DNA from: JAWKTM01 sp041399085 | Lineage (GTDB): Bacteria; Planctomycetota; Planctomycetia; Pirellulales; Pirellulaceae | Assembly: GCA_041399085.1 (NCBI GenBank) | Contig: JAWKTM010000010.1 | Coordinates: forward strand, 62,001-126,000 | Length of the DNA: 64,000 nt | Direction: 5' to 3' | Shown here: positions 17,279 through 23,975 of the stretch, one piece after another | How the letters are laid out: every line of letters begins with the position of its first letter | Position numbering within the stretch: position 1 is the first letter of the stretch | Position numbers and translations under genes: made by a program | Notes under the pieces: model-generated | What the model was told of the DNA's origin: nothing | What the model saw: only the letters and a program-made list of their open reading frames with translations | The model's database searches: none

Positions 17279-18940
17279 ATGACACGAGCGAAGAAACAAG
17301 TTGCAGCCATTGCCGCCGTTACGTTCCTGCTCTTCGCGGCGATTGCCAATGCCCAGGACCGCACGGCGCTAATCATTGCCAATGCCAATTACGGAGATGG
17401 GCATGAATCTGAGGCAGTGAAAGCCGATGCGTCGCAACTAGCCGAGTCTCTCCGCTCGGCTGGGTTTGTCGTCGCCGTCCGTGAAAACCTCGGGGCCAAA
17501 CAGTTCGCACCGGCCGTGCGGGAATTCGCCAAGCAAACGCGGACAGGCGGCGTGGCCGTCATCTATTACATGGGTCTGGCCGGCCAGTATCAGACTTACA
17601 ATTCCAAGGGCGCGTGGTGGAACTATCTGCAAGGTGTCGACGTGACCTCGGGCCGGATGGATTCGTTCGCGCTCGCCGATTTGCTCAAGGCGCTGGACGA
17701 CCATTCGACGGCCGATTCGCACTTCGTGTTTCTCGACGCCTGCGGCAAGAACCCATTTCACGGCGAAAACCAACGAGCCGGGTTGGCGGAAGTGGCGGCG
17801 GACGATCTGGCCTCGACCAACACGCAGGTTTGTCTGGCGGCCCAGCCGGGCAAGACCGTCGAAGCCGGCCGGTCGAAGCTGGCTGCGGCGCTGGCCGCGC
17901 AGTTGAAACAAGCGGATCAGCCGGTCGAGCAATTACTGGCCGCAGTGAAGCGAGATGTGGAGCGGCAGAGCGGCGGCGAGCAGTCGCCGTGGTTCGTCGC
18001 TGCTGACGAGCAGGTTGCCAAGACCGCGTGGCGCGACGGACGACGTTTTGTAGCTTCGGACGCTCCAACTGATGGACTGCAGGCGGGTGACGAGTGGACT
18101 AATGGCCTGGGGATGGTCTTCTGCTGGTGTCCTCCTGGAAAGTTCACAATGGGCGTCGCGGGACAGGCTTCTCGCTTGTCCGCCGCGGACATTACGCAGG
18201 ACGAACGACAGACAGAGCGTCTGTTCCATGACGCCGCTCCGACGGAAGTCACGCTCTCGCGCGGCTTCTGGATCGGCAAATTCGAGATGACCCAACGGGA
18301 ATACTTTCGGCTCCGAAACCGCGGCCCGGATCGCGAGTCGCTGTTGTTCCATCGTAACGCTCCGCTGTCGCACCTGAAGTTCGGCGACGCCGAGAACATC
18401 TGCAGATTATTGAATGAGATGGAGAGCAAAGCCAGCCGCTTGCCGGATGATTGGCAATACGTGCTGCCGAGCGAAGCCCAATGGGAATACGCGTGCCGAG
18501 CCGGTTCGACGAGCCGCTACGGCTTTGGCGACGCGACGGCCGAGTTGCCGCGCTACGCGAACTTCGCCGATCGCAGCCTGCTCAATGCCGACGATTCCTT
18601 TTATTACGCACTGTCCGCGGCCGACGACGGCGTGGCGGCTCGCCCGGCGGTGGTCGGCAGTTACCTGCCCAACGCCTGGGGCCTTTATGACATGCACGGG
18701 AACGTCAGCGAGTGGTGCAGCGACGTCTACGGCCCGCAGTTGCCGGGCGGCGTTGATCCGATCAGCGCGGTCAAGGCGACCGAACACACGACGCGTGTGA
18801 CTCGCGGCGGCGCGTGGTGCAGCATGGCTGAGTACTGCCAGTCCGGTTTCCGCAACGCGCTGTCTCACCATCCGAATGCGACGAAGTTCCCATTCATGGG
18901 CGTTCGCGTCGTGCTGACAAGACAACCAAAGTCCGAATGA
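17279..18940 (+). CDS. exported pseudo-caspase fused to FGE-sulfatase domain
   Basis: A 553-residue protein: signal peptide 1-25, a caspase-like (peptidase C14) domain about 27-250, then a formylglycine-generating-enzyme-like domain about 275-550. Caspase landmarks are RTALIIANANYG and HFVFLDACGKNPF (Cys155). The strand that should end in the catalytic GHG reads YYMGLAGQ, so the His is replaced (Leu100). The fold is probably kept and the protease inactive. The FGE part carries MHGNVSEWC and VTRGGAW, the family signature. Its cysteine spacing after RGGAW differs from that of the active human enzyme, so oxygenase activity is doubtful. The start was moved to ATG 17279 at the signal peptide. The product acts outside the cytoplasm. 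Confidence 0.82.
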   Translation: MTRAKKQVAAIAAVTFLLFAAIANAQDRTALIIANANYGDGHESEAVKADASQLAESLRSAGFVVAVRENLGAKQFAPAVREFAKQTRTGGVAVIYYMGLAGQYQTYNSKGAWWNYLQGVDVTSGRMDSFALADLLKALDDHSTADSHFVFLDACGKNPFHGENQRAGLAEVAADDLASTNTQVCLAAQPGKTVEAGRSKLAAALAAQLKQADQPVEQLLAAVKRDVERQSGGEQSPWFVAADEQVAKTAWRDGRRFVASDAPTDGLQAGDEWTNGLGMVFCWCPPGKFTMGVAGQASRLSAADITQDERQTERLFHDAAPTEVTLSRGFWIGKFEMTQREYFRLRNRGPDRESLLFHRNAPLSHLKFGDAENICRLLNEMESKASRLPDDWQYVLPSEAQWEYACRAGSTSRYGFGDATAELPRYANFADRSLLNADDSFYYALSAADDGVAARPAVVGSYLPNAWGLYDMHGNVSEWCSDVYGPQLPGGVDPISAVKATEHTTRVTRGGAWCSMAEYCQSGFRNALSHHPNATKFPFMGVRVVLTRQPKSE

Positions 18941-21246
18941 AGAATTACGAAATGAAAATCCGAAATCCTAATATCGAAATTCGAAACGAGTTCAAAATTC
19001 AAAATCGGAATGACCGAACCGTTTTGAATTTTGGTCCTTGGGTATTTGGATTTGTTTCGTGTTTCGAGATTCGTATTTCGAGCTTCGCCGCAGTATTCGC
19101 GTGGTTCGTCGCAGCTCCTGCCCTCGCCGCCGTGCCGGACGTGGCCGGCTTCCGCTCGGGCGTCGCGCCATTTCTCAAGCAGCACTGCTTCGACTGTCAC
19201 GGGCCGGACGCGGCCGAGGGCAAGCTGACGCTGCACACACTGGACGGTGATCTGGTCGGTGGCCAGCAGTCCGAGACGTGGATCAGGGTGCTGGAAAAAC
19301 TGGCTCTGGGGGAGATGCCGCCCGAAGATTCTCCGCAGCCGGACTCCGCTGACGTGCAGCGCGTGACCGGCTGGATTCGCGGCCAGTTACAGGCATGCGG
19401 GCACGCGTTCGAGGACAAGCTGCTATTGCCCGCGTTCGGCAACTACGTGTCGCACGACGAGCTGTTCGACCGCCCGCCGACCGGACCGTCGTATTCGCCG
19501 CCGCGGTTCTGGCGGATTCGTCCCGATGTGTATCAGGCGGTCGTCGGACAACTGGCCGGGCAGAAGCTAACGCAGCCGTTCGGGCTGAGCGCGCCGGGCG
19601 GCGGGTTCGGCGACTACGCCACGCTGTACAAGCTGGACGGGCCGAGCGTCGAACTGCTGCTGGGCAACGCCCGCGCGGCCGCCGCTAACATGACCCGGTT
19701 CAAGATCGAGAACGGCAAGATCGCTCGCGACGGCTGGGGAGCGCCGGACGAAGTGCTGCGGGTGCTTGATCCGGCGAACGAGCAGCCCAGCGACGAGCAG
19801 ATCGCGGCGCTGATTCGCAGCGTGTATCAGCGCGTGCTGCAGCGCGATGCGACCGATGAGGAACGTGAGCGGTTGTTGACTTTCACGCGCGGCGGGATCG
19901 AGCGAGTCGGCCGCTTGCGAGCCGTGCGTAACGCGCTGGCCGCTGTGCTGCTGAAGCCCGAAGCCCTGTACCGCGTCGAAATGGGACACGGTCAGCCCGA
20001 CGAACACGGCCGCGTGCGGCTCAGTCCTCGCGAGATCCCCTACGCCGTTAGCTACGCCCTGACTGACCAGCCGCCGGACGCGGAATTGTTTGCGTCGTTG
20101 AACCGCGTGGCCAGCGGCCCGCGAGCAGAGGACGCTGGCAGCAGCGCGAACCCGAACGAAAGCACGGAAGCCAAATCGGACGCGCGGCCCGATGGGCACC
20201 CGGTTAAACAAGTCGTCGCCCAGCAGGTCCGCCGCATCCTCGACGACCCGAAGATCGACACGCCGCGCGTGATGGGCTTCTTTCACGAATACTTCGGCTA
20301 CACGAAAGCCCTTGACGTGTTCAAGGACGAGGCCCTCAACCCGCAACATCGGCCGCAGGTGCTGGTCGATGACACCGACCGGCTGGTGCGCTACATCCTC
20401 GATCAGGACCGCGACGTGCTGCGCGAGCTGCTGACCACGAACCTCAGCTTCGTCAACGCCGGCTACGACAAGGGCCGCATGGTGCATCTGTCGTACAACC
20501 TGCCGCTGGACTGGAAGCGACCCGAGCAGCAGCCCGTCGCTTTGCCTGGGAATCAGCGAGCCGGAATCCTGACGCAGCCCAGTTGGCTGGTCGCTCATTC
20601 CGGCAACTTCGACAACGACGTGGTGCGGCGAGGCAAGTGGATTCGAGAGCGGCTGTTGGGCGGCACGATTCCCGACCTGCCGATCACGGTCGACGCCCAG
20701 TTGCCCGACGAGCCCCACAACACGCTCCGCGAACGGATGCGGGTGACGCGCGAAGAATACTGCTGGCAGTGTCACCGTCGAATGAACCCGCTGGGCGAAT
20801 CGTTCGAGAACTTCGACCACTTCGGCCGCTGGCGGACCAGCGAAATCGTGCAGGACCGCGACGCAACCGCGGCGAACATCGACGAAAAGGGCAATTCGCG
20901 CGGCCCCGTGATGCGGCGCGTCCCGGCGGATGCGTCGAGCGAAATCACCCGCAGCGGCGACGCCAAGATCGACGGCCCCGCGCGGGATTCGATCGAGCTG
21001 ATTCATCGTCTGGCCGATTCAGACCGCGTGCGGCAGGTCTTCGTGCGGCACACCTTCCGTTACTGGATGGGCCGGAATGAAACACCGGCCGATGCCGCTA
21101 CCTTGCAAGCTGCCGATCGTGCCTACGTTGAAAGCGGCGGCAGCATGAAGGCGCTGATTGTGTCGCTGCTGACGAGCGATTCGTTCCTTTACCGGAAATC
21201 CGAAACTCGAGTATCGAAATCCGAAACAAATCCAAATGCCAAATAG
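18937..21246 (+). CDS. DUF1592/DUF1588/DUF1585 protein with planctomycete cytochrome motif
   Basis: A 769-residue exported protein. A cytochrome-type motif CFDCH (84-88) opens a PSCyt1-like domain. DUF1592 follows (VRLSPREIPYAVSYALTD), then DUF1588 (EEYCWQCHRRMNPLGESFEN) and C-terminal DUF1585 (RHTFRYWMGRNETP). Such proteins are found in pairs with DUF1552 proteins, and one follows here at 21700; the reaction is unknown. Two oddities stand out. The ATG at 18937 overlaps the previous stop (ATGA), and the first 50 residues are read through an inverted repeat (18940-19090) before a usable signal peptide. An in-frame palindromic repeat (20095-20210) adds about 36 residues between DUF1592 segments. 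The heme-like CxxCH sites suggest redox function, which is not proven. Confidence 0.82.
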   Translation: MKNYEMKIRNPNIEIRNEFKIQNRNDRTVLNFGPWVFGFVSCFEIRISSFAAVFAWFVAAPALAAVPDVAGFRSGVAPFLKQHCFDCHGPDAAEGKLTLHTLDGDLVGGQQSETWIRVLEKLALGEMPPEDSPQPDSADVQRVTGWIRGQLQACGHAFEDKLLLPAFGNYVSHDELFDRPPTGPSYSPPRFWRIRPDVYQAVVGQLAGQKLTQPFGLSAPGGGFGDYATLYKLDGPSVELLLGNARAAAANMTRFKIENGKIARDGWGAPDEVLRVLDPANEQPSDEQIAALIRSVYQRVLQRDATDEERERLLTFTRGGIERVGRLRAVRNALAAVLLKPEALYRVEMGHGQPDEHGRVRLSPREIPYAVSYALTDQPPDAELFASLNRVASGPRAEDAGSSANPNESTEAKSDARPDGHPVKQVVAQQVRRILDDPKIDTPRVMGFFHEYFGYTKALDVFKDEALNPQHRPQVLVDDTDRLVRYILDQDRDVLRELLTTNLSFVNAGYDKGRMVHLSYNLPLDWKRPEQQPVALPGNQRAGILTQPSWLVAHSGNFDNDVVRRGKWIRERLLGGTIPDLPITVDAQLPDEPHNTLRERMRVTREEYCWQCHRRMNPLGESFENFDHFGRWRTSEIVQDRDATAANIDEKGNSRGPVMRRVPADASSEITRSGDAKIDGPARDSIELIHRLADSDRVRQVFVRHTFRYWMGRNETPADAATLQAADRAYVESGGSMKALIVSLLTSDSFLYRKSETRVSKSETNPNAK
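18940..19090. repeat. AT-rich imperfect inverted repeat at gene start
   Basis: About 150 bp of AT-rich sequence in a GC-rich setting. The left arm holds ATCGAAATTCGAAACGAG and the right arm, read in reverse complement, holds GAATCTCGAAACACGAAACA, with ATTCAAAA/TTTTGAAT nearer the centre. The same words occur in the arms around the four-helix-bundle gene (21214-21231 and 21652-21669). This copy has no gene inside, like a non-autonomous derivative. It is translated as the N-terminus of the DUF1592 protein. Confidence 0.65.
20095..20210. repeat. palindromic repeat, in-frame copy 1
   Basis: Left arm CGTTGAACCGCGTGGCCAGC and on to GGCCCGCG (20095-20121); right arm from CGCGCGGCCC to GGTTAAACA (20181-20210). 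It is a diverged copy of the repeat that flanks the RAYT gene at 33 kb. It is read as SLNRV...GPR and ARPDGHPVKQ inside the DUF1592 protein without breaking the frame. Confidence 0.8.
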
Positions 21247-21676
21247 CCAATGACCAAAACTCCAGGCGGCGGACAGTACGACCTTGAAGACAGGACGTTT
21301 CAATTTGCACGTCGGGTCCGCGCGTTTGTGAAGCAATTGCCGCGAACCGTGTGTAACCAGGAAGACGTGAAGCAAGTCGTGCGATCTTCGGGTTCGGTCG
21401 GGGCAAATTACATCGAAGCGAACGAGGCTTTGAGCAAGAAGGACTTTCGTCACCGAATCAAAATTTCACGCAAGGAGTCAAAAGAAACTCGCTATTGGCT
21501 TCGCCTGTTGGATACCGGAGATGATGAAAAGATCAATCACGAACGCGACCAACTGATCCAAGAGAGCACAGAACTGATGCGCATTTTCGGCGCGATCCTG
21601 AAGAAGTCCGAGTGAATTGAACCTTTCTGACATTTGAATTTTCCATTTTGAATTTGTTTCGGATTTCGACATTCGG
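21196..21676. mobile_element. IVS-like element: inverted repeats around a four-helix-bundle gene
   Basis: A perfect 18-bp inverted repeat, TCGAAATCCGAAACAAAT at 21214-21231 and its reverse complement at 21652-21669, extends imperfectly on both sides (AAATCCGAA... outward, CAAAATG inward). It encloses only the 366-bp four-helix-bundle gene. Transcribed, the arms could form a long stem with the gene in the loop. This is the layout of the intervening sequences found in some bacterial 23S rRNA genes, but here it lies between two protein genes. The left arm also forms the last codons of the DUF1592 gene. Confidence 0.65.
21250..21615 (+). CDS. four-helix-bundle protein (S23/IVP family)
   Basis: A 121-residue protein of the family once called S23 ribosomal protein, encoded by rRNA intervening sequences. 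The diagnostic core is VRSSGSVGANYIEANEALSKKDF, here split across helices 2 and 3, followed by KESKETRYWLRLL. Four amphipathic helices are evident and there is no signal peptide. It starts 3 nt after the DUF1592 stop with no ribosome site, and lies wholly between the inverted-repeat arms. In Leptospira-type IVSs the protein's role is unknown; the related Avd protein of diversity-generating retroelements binds RNA and reverse transcriptase. No reverse transcriptase is present here. Confidence 0.85.
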   Translation: MTKTPGGGQYDLEDRTFQFARRVRAFVKQLPRTVCNQEDVKQVVRSSGSVGANYIEANEALSKKDFRHRIKISRKESKETRYWLRLLDTGDDEKINHERDQLIQESTELMRIFGAILKKSE

Positions 21677-21699
21677 ATTTCGATTTTAAGGAGCTAACC

Positions 21700-23196
21700 A
21701 TGACCATTACCCGTCGCACGGCCCTCAAGAGTCTTTCGCTTGGTTCCAGCACCCTGTTGCTCGCACCGCTGCTTTCCCGTATCGAGGCCGAAGCTGCTGG
21801 CAGCGAGGCTCGGCCGACTCGGTTCGTGTTTGTCGTCGAAGGCAACGGGCTGCCGCCGGAGCAGGTCCATCCAGAAGGGATCGAATACAAAGCCCGCGAG
21901 AAACGCGACAAGTTTGAAGAGTTTTCGCTCACTTCGTTTAACCGCGTGCCGGGCACACGCGACAGCGGCTCGGGGCCGCGCGCTGACGGCTCGGAAACTC
22001 GTGGTGGCAACGCCGTTCCCGCGCAGGCCAATGGCCAGGCGGTTAAACGAGAAATCAAGCTCCCGTTCTCACTGGAGCCGGTCGCTGAATTCCAGAACAA
22101 GCTGACCGTGATCCAGGGCCTGTCCGGCAAAATCTGCGGCGGCGGGCACTCGAACAATTTCGGAGCGCTTGGTGCCTACGCCGGTCGCGGCGGAGTCGGC
22201 AACAGCGGTAGCGCACCGGGCGAAACGATCGACGCGGCGCTGGCCAAGCAGCTTGGCGGCATCTTCCCGGTCGTCGGCCTAGGCATTTCGGATCGGCCCG
22301 AGCACACGGTGATCTATAACTGCTCGGCCTGGGGCCGCGGGCAGAAACTGCCCACGCAATGCCGGCCCGATCTGGCCTACGCGACGCTGTTTGGCAGCGT
22401 CGCCGACGGCGAAGGCAAGAAGGATTTCGACGCCGACCAGGATTTACTCGACTTCATGGTTGGCGACATCAAACGCGTGCAAGGCGCGCTCGGCTCGGCC
22501 GACCGAGAGAAGTTGGATTCATACCTCGGCGCGTACGAGAACCTCCGTCAGCGTCAGCAACGACTCGTCGAGGTCCGGGACCGCTTGGCGAACGTCGCGC
22601 CCGTGCCGAACGACAAGTTCAAGTCGGAGGTCGAGACGGACCGGCTGGACGCTCACTTCGATCTGGCGGCGGCCGCGCTGATCGGCGGGTTGACCAACGT
22701 CGTCACGCTGGCTTCCGGCGTGGGTGATCCGTTCTTTAGCGTCCGTTTTCACGGCTTGGGCATTTCGCTCGACAAGCACTCGATCGGTCACGGTGGCAGC
22801 TTTCAAAACCGCGACTGGGCGGACCTGTCGACGACGATCCGAAACTTCCACTTCAAGCTGATCGCGCGGTTGATGAAGCAGCTTCAAGCGGTTCCTGAAG
22901 GCAATGGCACGATGCTCGACAACACGCTGATCGTGTACCTGAGCGACGCGGCCGAAGGTCATCACAGCCGCTGCTGGGAATGGCCGTTCGTGCTGCTGGG
23001 CGACTTGGGCGGACGGCTCAAGTCGGGGCGCTGCCTCAGCTATCCGAATTACGCCACCGCTGGCCACCGGACGATCAACGGCCTTTACACGACGCTGCTG
23101 CATACCGCCGGCAATCCGGCCACAACCTTCGGCCAGGCCGACCCGATGTTGAAAGACTTCGACCAAACCGGTCCGCTGCCGGAGCTGCTGGCGTAG
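21700..23196 (+). CDS. DUF1552 domain protein, Tat-exported
   Basis: A 498-residue protein. It starts at ATG 21700 with AAGGAG about 8 nt upstream. The N-terminus ITRRTALKSLSLGSS is a Tat signal. The body matches DUF1552: TRFVFVVEGNGLPPEQ, GGGHSNNFGALGAY, LDAHFDLAAAALIGGLTNVV, and near the end a conserved NTLIVYLSDAAEGHHS and LLGDLGGRLKSG. DUF1552 proteins are exported folded and always travel with DUF1592-type partners, as here. An in-frame palindromic repeat (21935-22050) is read as about 38 residues (SFNRV...GQAVKR) between the N-terminal strand and EIKLPFSLEPV. The biochemical role of the family is unknown; the overall fold resembles the alkaline phosphatase/sulfatase-like DUF1501 proteins. 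Confidence 0.85.
   Translation: MTITRRTALKSLSLGSSTLLLAPLLSRIEAEAAGSEARPTRFVFVVEGNGLPPEQVHPEGIEYKAREKRDKFEEFSLTSFNRVPGTRDSGSGPRADGSETRGGNAVPAQANGQAVKREIKLPFSLEPVAEFQNKLTVIQGLSGKICGGGHSNNFGALGAYAGRGGVGNSGSAPGETIDAALAKQLGGIFPVVGLGISDRPEHTVIYNCSAWGRGQKLPTQCRPDLAYATLFGSVADGEGKKDFDADQDLLDFMVGDIKRVQGALGSADREKLDSYLGAYENLRQRQQRLVEVRDRLANVAPVPNDKFKSEVETDRLDAHFDLAAAALIGGLTNVVTLASGVGDPFFSVRFHGLGISLDKHSIGHGGSFQNRDWADLSTTIRNFHFKLIARLMKQLQAVPEGNGTMLDNTLIVYLSDAAEGHHSRCWEWPFVLLGDLGGRLKSGRCLSYPNYATAGHRTINGLYTTLLHTAGNPATTFGQADPMLKDFDQTGPLPELLA
21935..22050. repeat. palindromic repeat, in-frame copy 2
   Basis: Left arm starts CGTTTAACCGCGTGCCGGGC at 21935; right arm GCCAATGGCCAGGCGGTTAA and on to ACGA ends at 22050. 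The outer 12 bases of both arms match the consensus and the centre has diverged. It is read in frame in the DUF1552 protein as FNRVPGT ... ANGQAVKR. Confidence 0.75.
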
Positions 23197-23435
23197 CCGT
23201 GCGGGAAAGAGACGGTCCGCCGGCAGCCAGTGGAACGAGTAGATTTGGCGAGGAGACTCGCGGCCTCACGACTCACGACGCGAACTTTGTTAGGTCGCTG
23301 GCAGGTTGGTCACTGAACGGGGATTAGCTGGTGGAGCAATCGTGGCGGAACTCGTCAGACTTCGGAGGAGAGGATGCGAACCGCGGCCGAACGCTCACGA
23401 ATTGAACATGGACGAAGGATCGCAGACCCGCAACG

Positions 23436-23975
23436 ATGAATGACGATTTGAATCAACCCGATCCACACGAGCAGTTCGTAGCGCTGTATGTCGAGCACCA
23501 GGTGGCCATCCGCTCGTTCGTGCGTACGCTGCTGCCGAACGCGGCGGATGCGGAGGACGTGATGCAAACGGCTAGTTTGACGATGTGGCGGCGGTTCGCG
23601 CAGTTTCAGCCGGGGACCAGTTTTCGCAATTGGGCATTTCAAGTCGCCAAGTTCACCGTCATGAAACACGTCGCTCGCAAGGCTCGCGACCGACATCGGT
23701 TTTCGGACGAGACTATCGAGCTGTTGGCTCAGCACGTGGAACAATATGACGAACGACTCGCCGGTCAGCGGCGGGCTCTCGAACACTGCGTCCAGCGGTT
23801 GGGCGACGACGACCGCCAAGTGCTGGCCGTGTGTTATTCGACCAGCACACCCTTGAAGGAATTCGCCGCCCAGTTGGGCCGCACGCCGAACGCTTTGTAC
23901 AAGCAACTCGGCCGGATCCGTGCGTCGCTGGTCGTTTGTGTTCAGCGGAGACTCGAAGCGGAGGGATTCGCGTGA
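23436..23975 (+). CDS. ECF-type RNA polymerase sigma factor
   Basis: A 179-residue sigma-70 family protein. Region 2 is seen in FVALYVEHQVAIRSFVRTLL, AEDVMQTASLTMWRRF and GTSFRNWAFQVAKFTVMKH. Region 4 is seen in LGDDDRQVLAVCYSTSTPLKE, split by a turn, and LGRTPNALYKQLGRIR. This is the planctomycete group of ECF factors found beside FecR or LamG proteins. The stop codon overlaps the GTG start of the next gene by 4 bp (GTGA), a strong sign of coupled translation with its likely membrane regulator. It opens the second module of DUF1501/PSD genes, which it may control. No obvious target promoter could be read. Confidence 0.9.
   Translation: MNDDLNQPDPHEQFVALYVEHQVAIRSFVRTLLPNAADAEDVMQTASLTMWRRFAQFQPGTSFRNWAFQVAKFTVMKHVARKARDRHRFSDETIELLAQHVEQYDERLAGQRRALEHCVQRLGDDDRQVLAVCYSTSTPLKEFAAQLGRTPNALYKQLGRIRASLVVCVQRRLEAEGFA

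Noticed and set aside
19567..21006. 479-residue open frame on the minus strand
   Set aside because: Shadow of the DUF1592 gene, caused by GC-rich codon use; no ribosome site or motif.
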